A stretch of DNA of 48,560 nucleotides from NCBI GenBank assembly GCA_003242035.1, contig QBMC01000013.1:1-48560 (forward strand). The letters run 5' to 3'. This document shows positions 34,869 through 43,249 of the stretch, one piece after another. Position numbers and translations under genes: made by a program. This DNA is from Nodosilinea foveolarum (GTDB lineage Bacteria; Cyanobacteriota; Cyanobacteriia; Phormidesmidales; Phormidesmidaceae). Numbering within the stretch: position 1 is the stretch's first letter; each line of letters starts with the position of its first letter. Under the pieces are notes generated by a model that made no database searches, had not been told where the DNA came from, and worked only from the letters and a program-made list of their open reading frames with translations.

Positions 34869-36812
34869 ATGAGAACTCAAGGCATTCAGACAACAACAGA
34901 ACTAGAACAATCTATCACCGCCGCCCAAGAACATTTACTCTCTATTCAAAAGCCAGATGGCTACTGGTGGGCAGATCTAGAATCAAACGCAACCATCACC
35001 GCTGAAGCCATTCTGTTACACAAAATCTGGGAAACCGCAGCAGGCCGTCCGCTAGCCAAAGCAGAACAGTACTTTCGCCAACACCAAAGAGAACACGGCG
35101 GCTGGGAACTGTTCCACGGTGACGGCGGCGAGCTAAGCACATCTGTAGAAGCCTATATGGGGCTGCGTCTACTGGGCATTTCCGCAAACGATCCGGCGTT
35201 AGTCAAGGCAAAGCAGTTTATTCTCAGTCGTGGCGGCGTCAGCAAAACTCGGATTTTCACCAAGTTTCATCTTGCTTTAATCGGCTGCTATCGCTGGCAA
35301 GGGCTACCTTCTCTACCCGCCTGGATAATGCAGCTAGAGCCGCCCTTTCCCTTTAACATTTACGAGATTTCTAGCTGGGCCAGAAGCAGCACCGTTCCGC
35401 TTTTAATTGTGTTCGACAAAAAGCCCGTTTATCCCATGGGCTTCGACCTCAACGAACTCTATACTGAAGGCATCAACAACGTGCGGTGGGAGCTACCCGA
35501 ACGCGGCGACTGGAGCGACGCTTTTCTCTGGCTGGACAAGGCTTTTAAGCTGGCAGAGTCTTTTGAGCTGATTCCTTTTAGAACAGAAAGTCTTCAAAAA
35601 GCAGAGCGCTGGCTGATCGAGCGACAGGAAGTCTCGGGCGACTGGGGCGGCATTATTTCAGCTATGCTAAATTCTTCGCTAGCGCTGCGCGTACTCGGCT
35701 ATGACGTTAGCGATCCAATCGTGCAGCGAGGACTACGGGCTGTAGATAACTTCGCTGTTGAAACCACAGACACTTACTGGGTGCAATCTTGTATTTCGCC
35801 CATTTGGGATACGGCTTTGAGTGTGCGATCGCTCATCGACTCCGGCCTAGCCCCCAACCATCCCGCATTAATCAAAGCAGGCCAATGGCTGCTACAAAAA
35901 CAAATCCTCAGCTACGGCGACTGGATCGTTAAAAATCCTCAGGGCAAACCGGGCGGCTGGGCTTTTGAATTTGACAACAGCTTTTACCCAGACGTGGACG
36001 ATACTGCCGTCGTCGCGATGGCCTTACAGGATGTGCAGTTGCCAGATGAAGCGCTAAAGCGAGGTGCGATCGCCAGAGCCGTCCGATGGATTGCCACCAT
36101 GCAAAGCAAAACCGGCGGCTGGGCAGCCTTCGACATTGACAACGATCAGCTCTGGCTCAACGACATTCCCTACGGCGACCTTAGGGCCATGGTAGACCCT
36201 AGCACCGCCGATATTACCGCTCGCGTTCTAGAAATGCACGGTCTACTATCGTCTCGCGATAACGCTTTGGCACAGCGCTATGCTTCAGAACTAACGCCGC
36301 TAAGACTCTCCAACGGACTGCGCTATTTGCTTAAAGAACAAGAACCCGACGGGAGCTGGTTCGGGCGTTGGGGCGTCAATTATATTTATGGTACGAGTGG
36401 TGCTGTGTCGGCGATCGCCCTCATTGCCCCCGAGCGCTGCCAAATTCAGATCGAGCGGGGCGCTCAGTGGCTCACTCGCTGCCAAAACCCAGACGGCGGC
36501 TGGGGAGAAACCTGCGATAGCTACAAAGATTCTAAGCTAAAAGGCAAAGGCATCAGCACCGCCTCCCAAACCGCTTGGGCACTGCTAGGATTAATCGACG
36601 CCGCCTTCTGTCTCGACTCGGCTGCAAAAACCGCCGTCCAAAAGGGCGTTCAATATCTCCTAAACACGCAGCAATCAGGCACTTGGCGAGAAGACGCCTT
36701 TACTGGCACCGGATTTCCCCAACACTTTTACATTCGCTATCGGCTGTACTGCCAGAACTTTCCGCTAATGGCACTAGGGCGATATCGACAGAATCTAGAT
36801 AAATTTAGCTGA
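34869..36812 (+). CDS. shc: Squalene-hopene cyclase
   Basis: Cyclises squalene to hopene or hopanol, the core of bacterial hopanoids. The 647-residue protein has several QW repeats, for example GAQWLTRCQNPDGGWGE and AGQWLLQKQILSYGDW, and the catalytic DVDDTAVVAM at residues 375-378, matching the DXDD motif whose central Asp protonates squalene. It is membrane-associated. It follows the RND and squalene synthase genes by 33 nt, and all three read the same way, so a single operon is likely. Confidence 0.95.
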   Translation: MRTQGIQTTTELEQSITAAQEHLLSIQKPDGYWWADLESNATITAEAILLHKIWETAAGRPLAKAEQYFRQHQREHGGWELFHGDGGELSTSVEAYMGLRLLGISANDPALVKAKQFILSRGGVSKTRIFTKFHLALIGCYRWQGLPSLPAWIMQLEPPFPFNIYEISSWARSSTVPLLIVFDKKPVYPMGFDLNELYTEGINNVRWELPERGDWSDAFLWLDKAFKLAESFELIPFRTESLQKAERWLIERQEVSGDWGGIISAMLNSSLALRVLGYDVSDPIVQRGLRAVDNFAVETTDTYWVQSCISPIWDTALSVRSLIDSGLAPNHPALIKAGQWLLQKQILSYGDWIVKNPQGKPGGWAFEFDNSFYPDVDDTAVVAMALQDVQLPDEALKRGAIARAVRWIATMQSKTGGWAAFDIDNDQLWLNDIPYGDLRAMVDPSTADITARVLEMHGLLSSRDNALAQRYASELTPLRLSNGLRYLLKEQEPDGSWFGRWGVNYIYGTSGAVSAIALIAPERCQIQIERGAQWLTRCQNPDGGWGETCDSYKDSKLKGKGISTASQTAWALLGLIDAAFCLDSAAKTAVQKGVQYLLNTQQSGTWREDAFTGTGFPQHFYIRYRLYCQNFPLMALGRYRQNLDKFS

Positions 36813-36920
36813 GATCGGCAATGAATGAGCCAAAGCGTGTGCGCGTAGCTGATCGCTTTGCTTTGGTAGTATTACTCTATATGGACGTTAAAGCCCTGTC
36901 TAAGTCATCAGGAAGAGAAA

Positions 36921-37547
36921 ATGGTACAGACAATTCCTGCAACAAAAATAACCCTTTACGATCTTGAGCAACGGTTTCATCTCACTCAAAACCCAGCAGA
37001 TTCTTTTTTTCAAGAATGGCAAGGCGATTTTCCGCCCCTGAGCGAGCTTGAGCAGCAGCGGTTAGAGAGAGTTCAGGTTGCTGTAGATAACTTAGAGCGG
37101 CGATCATTCCTAGAAAACACGGTAAAACTAGCTGTTCTAGCACCTCTATTAGACTTATCAGGTCTATTTTTTCCGCCTTTCTATGTCAGTACTGAAGATG
37201 TCGTGAATATTGAAGCAACCGACGATGGTCTGACTATTCAAGGACGGATTGACATCCTAGTTATGAAAGAAGTCCTCTGGCTATTAGTCATTGAGTCAAA
37301 GCGGGCTGAGTTTTCGCCAAAGGTCGGTATTCCGCAGGCACTAGCTTACATGCTGGCATCGCCTCACAAATCATCCCCGGTCTACGGCTTAGTTACGAAT
37401 GGAACAGACTTTATTTTTCTGAAATTAGCGTTTCAAACATCGCCTTGCTATGGGCGATCACGCCAATTCGTACTAGGACAAGACCGCGACTTAGAAAGAG
37501 TTCTGCAAATTCTGAAACACTTGGCCGAAACCGTTAGAGAAACCTAA
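36921..37547 (+). CDS. PD-(D/E)XK-like protein, HsdR N-terminal type
   Basis: A 208-residue protein with a strand carrying [21 protein letters not shown] near residue 110, the D-x(n)-ExK arrangement of the PD-(D/E)XK nuclease fold. In cyanobacteria similar small proteins are annotated as type I restriction enzyme R-subunit N-terminal domains. There are no methyltransferase or specificity genes beside it and it is far shorter than HsdR, so it does not form a restriction system here. An AGGAAGAG ribosome site precedes the ATG. Confidence 0.65.
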   Translation: MVQTIPATKITLYDLEQRFHLTQNPADSFFQEWQGDFPPLSELEQQRLERVQVAVDNLERRSFLENTVKLAVLAPLLDLSGLFFPPFYVSTEDVVNIEATDDGLTIQGRIDILVMKEVLWLLVIESKRAEFSPKVGIPQALAYMLASPHKSSPVYGLVTNGTDFIFLKLAFQTSPCYGRSRQFVLGQDRDLERVLQILKHLAETVRET

Positions 37548-39844
37548 GTGTTCTCACCCGGCAACTCCGCCTGCGTCTTCTGCTTATCCATCTTCAGCAA
37601 AATTACGCTCAGCGGCGGCAGCGTCAAATCTAGCGAGTACGAGCGATTGTGAAACGCCCAGTCCTCCGACCACTTACCGCCTAAGTTGCCGATATTTGCA
37701 CCGCCAAACTCTTTCGCATCGCTGTTAAAAATCTCTCGGTAGTAGCCTTTCTTTGGCACACCGACCCGGTAGTGACTGTGCGGCTGCGGTGTAAAATTAC
37801 ACACGGCCAAGATAAAATCGTCGCTGTTTTTGTCGTAGCGAATAAACGACACCACGCTGTGCTTATTATCACTACAGTCCACCCACTCAAACCCTTCTTG
37901 CGAAAAGTCTTGTGTATGCAGCGCCGGTTCTCTTCTATACACGTAGTTCAGCTTTTCAACGCAGCGCTTGAGCTGACTATGCCCCTCAAACTGCAACAAA
38001 TGCCACTCTAAATCGCCCCAGACATTCCACTCACTCCACTGACCAAACTCCATCCCCATAAACATGGTTTTCTTGCCTGGGTGCGCAAACATGTAGGTGT
38101 AGAGCGATCGCAAATTCGCCATCTTCTGCCAGTCATCACCCGGCATTTTGCCAATCATATGGCTCTTTCCATGCACCACCTCATCGTGCGAAAGCGCCAG
38201 CATAAAGTTCTCACTAAACGCATACCAAATGCTAAACGTCACATTGTTCTGATGGAACTGACGGAACCACGGATCCATCTCGAAGTAGTCGAGCATGTCA
38301 TTCATCCAGCCCATATTCCACTTCAAATTGAAGCCTAGCCCGCCCACATAGACCGGCCAGGACACCATCGGCCAAGACGTAGACTCTTCCGCAATCGAAA
38401 GCGCCCCTGGATAGTAGCTAAAGATGGTGTGGTTTACCTGCTTTAGGCACTCCGCCGCCTCAAGGTTTTCTCTGCCGCCGTACTCATTGGCCACCCACTC
38501 ACCCGGCTTGCGGTTGTAGTCCAAATACAGCATCGACGCCACCGCATCGACCCGAATCCCGTCAATATGAAACTTGTCGAACCAGAACAGCGCATTCGCC
38601 GCCAAAAAGTTGCGCACCTCATGGCGACCATAGTTGAACACCAGCGTGCCCCACTCCTTATGCTCGCCCCGTCGCGGATCGGCGTGCTCGTACAGATGCG
38701 TGCCGTCAAAAAATGCTAGACCGTGCTTATCTTTAGGAAAATGTCCCGGCACCCAGTCCACCAAAATGCCAATGCCGTGATGGTGGCACTGATCCACAAA
38801 ATACATAAAGTCTTCCGGCGTTCCATACCGAGACGTCGGCGCAAAATAGCCTCCGACCTGATAGCCCCAAGAGCCGTCAAACGGATGCTCCGAAACCGGC
38901 AGCACCTCAATATGCGTAAAGCCCATCTCCTTTACATAGGGGATTAGCTTCGCCGCCAGCTCCCGGTAGGTCAAAAAGCGCGCACCCGGCTTCAAATCGG
39001 CCACCGTCACTACAGGCGCATCGCTGCCGTCGGCATTCTTCGCAGGCGTCGCCGAAGACTCGTGCAGCCAGGAGCCTAAATGCACCTCATAAACCGATAT
39101 CGGTTGGCTCATCTGGTCGGTGTTTCGGCGATGCTCCATCCAGGCTTGGTCTTGCCACTCGTAGCTGTCTAAATTCGCGACGATAGAAGCCGTCTGTGGG
39201 CGCACCTCATGCTGAAATCCATAAGGATCGGCTTTCTCATAGATATGCCCATCCTTGTTCTTAACTTCGTACTTATAGGAGTCGCCAACCTTTAGCTGCG
39301 GCACAAACAAATCCCAAATACCGCTGCTGCCTTTACGCATTTGATGCTGGCGACCATCCCAGTTATTAAAGTCGCCCGTTACCGACACATTGCGAGCATT
39401 GGGCGCCCAAACCGCAAAATAAACGCCCGCGACGCCATCTTGCGACATCGGGTGAGCGCCCATTTTTTCGTAAATGCGGTGATGGGTGCCCTCGGCGAAC
39501 AGATGAACGTCTAGATCGGTCATCACCGGAGAAGTAAATGCGTAGGGGTCGTAAAACACGTGTTCGTGCGACCCTGCTTTGTAGCGAATCTGATAGTTGG
39601 CTAGCTCATCAACTTCGATAATCGTCTCAAAGAAATGGGGGTGCTGAGCATTTTTCATCTCGTATTCTTTGCGTGACTCTGGCAGTACGATCCACGCTGC
39701 GTCTGCCTTAGGCAAATAGCTCCGCACGACCCAAACTAGCTTGCCGTCCTGCTCTACCTGATGAGGCCCCAACACCTCGAAAGGGTTGTGGTGCTCATTC
39801 CAAACAATCCGATCAATCTGTTCGGAAGCAATAGTGGACGACAT
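37544..39844 (-). CDS. glgB: 1,4-alpha-glucan branching enzyme
   Basis: Start at ATG 39844, downstream of an AGGT site; a further 16 codons upstream are open. The 766-residue protein forms alpha-1,6 branches in glycogen. It has the extra N-terminal domain and CBM48 domain typical of cyanobacterial GlgB, then a GH13 barrel: [13 protein letters not shown] at about 322-334, the nucleophile Asp (about 433) in [10 protein letters not shown], the acid Glu (about 486) in SIAEEST, and [10 protein letters not shown]. It is convergent with the nuclease-like gene, overlapping by 4 nt, and cytoplasmic. Confidence 0.95.
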   Translation of the reverse strand: MSSTIASEQIDRIVWNEHHNPFEVLGPHQVEQDGKLVWVVRSYLPKADAAWIVLPESRKEYEMKNAQHPHFFETIIEVDELANYQIRYKAGSHEHVFYDPYAFTSPVMTDLDVHLFAEGTHHRIYEKMGAHPMSQDGVAGVYFAVWAPNARNVSVTGDFNNWDGRQHQMRKGSSGIWDLFVPQLKVGDSYKYEVKNKDGHIYEKADPYGFQHEVRPQTASIVANLDSYEWQDQAWMEHRRNTDQMSQPISVYEVHLGSWLHESSATPAKNADGSDAPVVTVADLKPGARFLTYRELAAKLIPYVKEMGFTHIEVLPVSEHPFDGSWGYQVGGYFAPTSRYGTPEDFMYFVDQCHHHGIGILVDWVPGHFPKDKHGLAFFDGTHLYEHADPRRGEHKEWGTLVFNYGRHEVRNFLAANALFWFDKFHIDGIRVDAVASMLYLDYNRKPGEWVANEYGGRENLEAAECLKQVNHTIFSYYPGALSIAEESTSWPMVSWPVYVGGLGFNLKWNMGWMNDMLDYFEMDPWFRQFHQNNVTFSIWYAFSENFMLALSHDEVVHGKSHMIGKMPGDDWQKMANLRSLYTYMFAHPGKKTMFMGMEFGQWSEWNVWGDLEWHLLQFEGHSQLKRCVEKLNYVYRREPALHTQDFSQEGFEWVDCSDNKHSVVSFIRYDKNSDDFILAVCNFTPQPHSHYRVGVPKKGYYREIFNSDAKEFGGANIGNLGGKWSEDWAFHNRSYSLDLTLPPLSVILLKMDKQKTQAELPGENT

Positions 39845-40114
39845 ATTAAATACCTGACCCTTAAATAACTTTCTAACTGAAATTTGCGTCAATCGAAATT
39901 TTTATCGGTTAAGACGCATGATGCCGTTGCAGCGCTGAGTTCCTGGCATTTAGTTATCTTTAGCATACCGTGACTTGCGAACAGCTCATGACTAAGCGAA
40001 GTGACCTGTTTTATGTATGTAAGCTTATCAAAGTGCAGGAGAACCGTACCCTAAATGAATCGCTACATAGATAGATTTTTATGGCTTTTATGAGAAAAGG
40101 CCACGGATTGCCCT

Positions 40115-40543
40115 CTACCGGATGAACGGCAAAATAGGTCTGACCGCCCGCCGCAACTGAAGCAAAAACACCAGATAGCGGATGTCGTCACTTACCCGGT
40201 TTGGCTCTACTGGGTTGGCCAAAGCTTCCTGTAGCTGGGCATATTCAGCAGCCGTTAGCGGCTCTCCTGTCAGCGGCGATCGCGCCCCGGTAATAATCTC
40301 CGTCCGCAAAATCTCCTCTGGAATGTCTGCTGTTTCTTCTACGGGTATCAGTCTCTCCGCTGGTTCCTCCATCGGGTCAATTTCTAGCAAATCAGTCGAT
40401 AAACCACCAGATTCTTCTGCATTAGCGGTTCCCTCTGCTAATGGCAGCCCCTCACCTGCCATACTGAGCGCAGCGCTAGCCAACCATCCGAGCAAGCTCA
40501 GACTCAAAATAGCGCTGAGTCGCCTCAATTTAATTTTCGACAA
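40115..40543 (-). CDS. Secreted protein of unknown function
   Basis: A 142-residue protein with an N-terminal signal peptide (KLRRLSAILSLSLLGWLASAALSMAGE). The mature part is acidic, with a central segment GARSPLTGEPLTAAEYAQLQEAL and a basic hydrophobic C-terminus (RRAVRPILPFIR). Similar uncharacterised proteins occur in other cyanobacteria as I recall, with this C-terminal pattern. Function unknown. It is divergent from the plus-strand gene at 40682. Confidence 0.65.
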   Translation of the reverse strand: MSKIKLRRLSAILSLSLLGWLASAALSMAGEGLPLAEGTANAEESGGLSTDLLEIDPMEEPAERLIPVEETADIPEEILRTEIITGARSPLTGEPLTAAEYAQLQEALANPVEPNRVSDDIRYLVFLLQLRRAVRPILPFIR

Positions 40544-40681
40544 CGCTCAAAACCTCACGGCAAGACAGCTATTATATTGGCCTACCGCTCATCGGCGCGG
40601 CTTTGCGCTTGCATTACAGTCAAAGAAGCACTGTCAAAGCATCCAATTTCAGTCATCACCCGTCGATTAGGAAACCGACTT

Positions 40682-41524
40682 ATGAGAGCGTCAAAGGCCA
40701 TTAATTACTTAGAAGGCAAACTTGCAAACAAAACTTGGAACAGCGCCATTAAGACCACGCTGTCTGCCTTTGTTTTAGCGGGAATCTCTGGCGTTGCCCA
40801 CCAGTCGGCCTTTGCCCAGTCGATTTTGCAGAAAGACGGCAACCTGGCTCCTATGGAAGACACTTACACCTTTGACGGTGAAGCGGGCCAGACCATGACC
40901 ATCGAGCTAGAAAGCTCTGATTTTGACACCGTGCTTCAGCTCAAAGGGCCAGACGGCAAACTTCTTACTACTAACGACGACTACGGCGTAACGCTCAACT
41001 CTACCATCGTGATAGAGCTACCTGCAAGCGGCACCTATAGCGCGATCGCCACTTCCTATTCTGGTCTCGGCGGCAGCTACCAAATCGAAGTACGCCCCGC
41101 CAGCGAATACGAGCAGGTCTTCAACCGCGCCTACGAATTCACAGTCTCCGAAGACTATCCCAACGCCGTAGAAGCCTATAGCGCCGCGATCGCGCTCAGC
41201 GACGCCGACCCCAACGCCTATATCGGTCGAGCCGAAGCCTTTCTCAGCAAAGCCTACCTAGAATTTACAGACGAAACCGGCGACCTCGACGACCTGCCCG
41301 ACGACGTAATCTTAGCCGTTGCCAGCGACTACAACAAAGCCGCCAACCTGCTAGAGCAGCAAGGCCAAACCGGTCCCGCTACGTCCTTAAGAGAACAAGC
41401 CCAATACTTCATGCGCGCAGAGCCACCTGCCCAGCCAGAAATGATACCGGTAGAGCCTGATGGCGGCATCGGAGACGGCGCTCAGCCGCTGCTAGAACCC
41501 CTCCCAGAAACACCTGGTGAATAG
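40682..41524 (+). CDS. Secreted protein with PPC-type and TPR-like regions
   Basis: Start at ATG 40682, preceded by AGGA; upstream open sequence is not needed. The 280-residue protein has a signal peptide ending at SAFAQS, then a beta-rich domain (about residues 45-120) with the bacterial pre-peptidase C-terminal (PPC) pattern GQTMTIELESSDFDTVLQLKGP, then a helical tetratricopeptide-like segment from about 125 (NRAYEFTVSEDYPNAVEAYS). The C-terminus is rich in Pro and Glu. It is probably a periplasmic or outer-surface binding protein. A good terminator follows at 41572-41610. Confidence 0.8.
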   Translation: MRASKAINYLEGKLANKTWNSAIKTTLSAFVLAGISGVAHQSAFAQSILQKDGNLAPMEDTYTFDGEAGQTMTIELESSDFDTVLQLKGPDGKLLTTNDDYGVTLNSTIVIELPASGTYSAIATSYSGLGGSYQIEVRPASEYEQVFNRAYEFTVSEDYPNAVEAYSAAIALSDADPNAYIGRAEAFLSKAYLEFTDETGDLDDLPDDVILAVASDYNKAANLLEQQGQTGPATSLREQAQYFMRAEPPAQPEMIPVEPDGGIGDGAQPLLEPLPETPGE

Positions 41525-41571
41525 GGCCGCAGAGTACCCCAAAGCAGCACAACCTCCAATAGCGTTCTCTA

Positions 41572-41610
41572 AAAAAACCTCGCAACCTGAATTGGGCGGC
41601 GAGGTTTTTT
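41572..41610. terminator. Bidirectional intrinsic terminator
   Basis: AAAAAACCTCGC and GCGAGGTTTTTT form a perfect 12-bp stem around a 15-nt loop. It ends the plus-strand secreted-protein gene (stop at 41524) and, on the minus strand, the zinc-ribbon gene ending at 41648. Confidence 0.9.
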
Positions 41611-41647
41611 GCTGTCGGGTACGCTCTGGCAAGTTTCGCCATGAGCA

Positions 41648-41833
41648 TTAAGACTGCTGCAAAACGCCATCGCGATCGCTCAAATCCTTCATCTTCGCCC
41701 GATGCCCACAGCGAGAACAAACCGTCGTCGGTTCGTACTCGCTGCTATTCGTCACATTCACCGCCGGAGTATGCCATGCAATGTACACCTGCTGACATTG
41801 CGGACACTTCACCGTCACCGTGTTAGGAGCCAT
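41648..41833 (-). CDS. Small zinc-ribbon protein
   Basis: A 61-residue protein with two CxxC pairs, CPQC near residue 10 and CSRC near residue 39, fitting a zinc ribbon. The region between them is beta-type. It would be cytoplasmic, possibly nucleic-acid or protein binding. Nothing more can be assigned. The terminator at 41572-41610 ends its transcript. Confidence 0.7.
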   Translation of the reverse strand: MAPNTVTVKCPQCQQVYIAWHTPAVNVTNSSEYEPTTVCSRCGHRAKMKDLSDRDGVLQQS

Positions 41834-41890
41834 AGTACGCCTCTCGCTAAGTCCTGAGCTACTTTCTATACTACGCCCGCTAACGTCGCC

Positions 41891-42238
41891 CTACAAATCT
41901 TCCGGATTAGACTGCGCCAGCGCCACACCCGCACCCTGACCCGTCTGCTCTGCCGGAATATTACTCGTAACCGTCAGATGCGCTACACCCGCAATACTCA
42001 CGCCCACCTGTAGCGACACGCGCTCTGCATCCATCCCTTTTGCCCGCACCTGGTCGCCCGCCACCTGCAAAATATCTAGCGCCTTATCGACGGAAGCTTG
42101 AATCACCTCTTCAGTCGCATCTTCCAACCGTCCGCCGGTTAGCTGTGAAACGCTCTTAGCAACTTGCTTTCCAGTTTTTTCAACAGCGCTTGTCACTTTG
42201 TTAATTACCTCTCTTCCTTGCTGAGTTACGGGGTCCAT
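41891..42238 (-). CDS. Small protein of unknown function
   Basis: Start set at the ATG at 42238 (MDPVTQQGREVINK); upstream ATGs at 42298 and others give a longer, less convincing N-terminus. The 115-residue protein is amphipathic with helical heptads (VINKVTSAVEKTGKQVAKSVSQL), then a beta-like end. No membrane helix. No family recognised. Neither start has a clear ribosome site, so the choice is uncertain. Confidence 0.5.
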   Translation of the reverse strand: MDPVTQQGREVINKVTSAVEKTGKQVAKSVSQLTGGRLEDATEEVIQASVDKALDILQVAGDQVRAKGMDAERVSLQVGVSIAGVAHLTVTSNIPAEQTGQGAGVALAQSNPEDL

Positions 42239-42464
42239 TTTTCTAGACACAATTAATCCTACTGAGCAAACTGCTCTGAACATCTGCTTTTGCATCATCA
42301 GTCGATGATGGGAGTATTAGCATCCAGCAAAAGATATAGCCTCCAGGTATCGCGAGGAAGAGCATAGGCCGACTCTATAGCCTTTAACAAAATGAAGAGT
42401 CTTTGAAAGGGCACTGGCTGCAACGACTTTCATCACCAGGCTTTCGATGTGGCTTTCGATGCGC

Positions 42465-42780
42465 TTACGCCTGCTTAGGGAGAAGCGATGAGCCTGCTGC
42501 GGAAGCTACTGTGAAGATGGATTGAGCGATCGCCCCACCGTTATTTGCTAACGCTCCCTCATTCATAAGAAACGACGTGACGTTATCAACAAATGCCCAG
42601 GCAAACCTTATGAATAAGCAGGCGTTACTAACCAATGTTCTCCCGTTTGTAAGCAACCACTCGCCGTTATCAACCAACGCTTAAGCAAACATGATGAACA
42701 AGAAGGCGTTACGAGCGATCGCCCACCTGGTAAGCGTAAAGGAGGGGGTGATGGTTGATAACGTTGGGGCGATCGCTTAA
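42465..42780 (-). pseudogene. Possible decayed gene for a heptad-repeat peptide
   Basis: The minus-strand frame reads a segment ARNAFLFIMFA, a stop codon at 42687-42685, then ALVDNGEWLLTNGRTLVSNA and CLFIRFAWAFVDN. The two halves align at protein level, with the stop where Trp stands in the second half. After the stop, Asn recurs every seven residues, consistent with 21-nt periodicity, and the two 50-nt DNA repeats are 84 nt (28 codons) apart and differ by 10 of 50 bases. This looks like a small repeat gene that has lost its frame, or a fortuitous frame over repeated DNA. Confidence 0.35.
42579..42712. repeat. Two diverged 50-nt direct repeats, 84 nt apart
   Basis: Positions 42579-42628 and 42663-42712 share about 40 of 50 bases, with the cores CGTTATCAAC and GGCGTTAC nearly intact. 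The 84-nt spacing equals four 21-nt units. Confidence 0.75.
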
Positions 42781-42830
42781 ACAGAACAAGCCGCTCGCAC
42801 CATGCGAAGAAACCCAACGCCCGTCTAGTC

Positions 42831-42864
42831 CTAGCCTCCTTCTCCTAGCCTCCTTCTCCTAGCT
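42831..42864. repeat. Short tandem repeat at the end of the copper chaperone gene
   Basis: Two copies of the 14-bp unit CTAGCCTCCTTCTC (42831-42844, 42845-42858) and a partial third. The partial copy contains the stop codon of the chaperone gene on the minus strand. Confidence 0.8.
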
Positions 42865-43053
42865 TACTTCGTGCCCAGTGATGGTAATCGATTGCTTCAC
42901 AGACTCTTCAGACATATTAGAGTCAACTTCTATGGTCTTTTTCGCCACGTCACCGGTCACTTTTGCATTTTCGTCATGCACTTTAATTTCTTTAGTGATG
43001 GTATCAACGCATTCTTCGCACTTAATCGAAGGGACTTTAAAGGTCATGCTCAT
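42859..43053 (-). CDS. Atx1-type copper chaperone
   Basis: A 64-residue heavy-metal-associated domain of ferredoxin-like fold. Cys12 and Cys15 (IKCEECVD) are the CxxC copper ligands and His61 (GHEVS) matches the additional ligand position known from the Synechocystis chaperone ScAtx1. It would deliver copper in the cytoplasm to P-type ATPases feeding the thylakoid lumen. The ribosome site GGAG lies in a 6-bp hairpin just upstream (43063-43082). Confidence 0.85.
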   Translation of the reverse strand: MSMTFKVPSIKCEECVDTITKEIKVHDENAKVTGDVAKKTIEVDSNMSEESVKQSITITGHEVS

Positions 43054-43062
43054 TGATCAAAC

Positions 43063-43082
43063 ATCTCCTACATAAGGGAGAT
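43063..43082 (-). promoter_or_regulatory. Hairpin covering the ribosome site of the copper chaperone
   Basis: On the minus strand ATCTCC and GGAGAT form a perfect 6-bp stem with an 8-nt loop. The second arm contains the GGAG that lies 11 nt before the chaperone ATG, so the hairpin would mask the ribosome site. Confidence 0.5.
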
Positions 43083-43249
43083 TTTTATGGGTATCTAAGC
43101 TAGATCCTACTGCTTTGGCCAGTCGTTTGTTCTGCCTGTAACGTTTGTTTTAGGCTTTTACGGCTGTAGACAGGTCTTTCGTCATCTTAAGAGAGATTTA
43201 CAGCCAATTTCTTTCACTTTCGGCTCAGCCATGCAGCCCATTAAAATCC

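Larger units (their letters stand above)
42299..42858. other. Repeat-rich spacer with decayed reading frame
   Basis: About 560 nt. It contains two diverged 50-nt repeats (42579-42628 and 42663-42712), several HIP1 sites, an inverted copy of the GGTTGATAACG core near 42751-42762, and the tandem repeat at the end (42831-42864). The minus-strand frame is interrupted by a stop (see the separate entry). Confidence 0.6.

Noticed and set aside
36921-37547. Part of a restriction-modification system
   Set aside because: The protein is a lone small nuclease-fold domain; no methyltransferase, specificity or helicase genes are adjacent.
42608-42817. 69-residue minus-strand frame in the repeat-rich spacer
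   Set aside because: Different frame from the repeat peptide, no family signal and composition shaped by the repeats.
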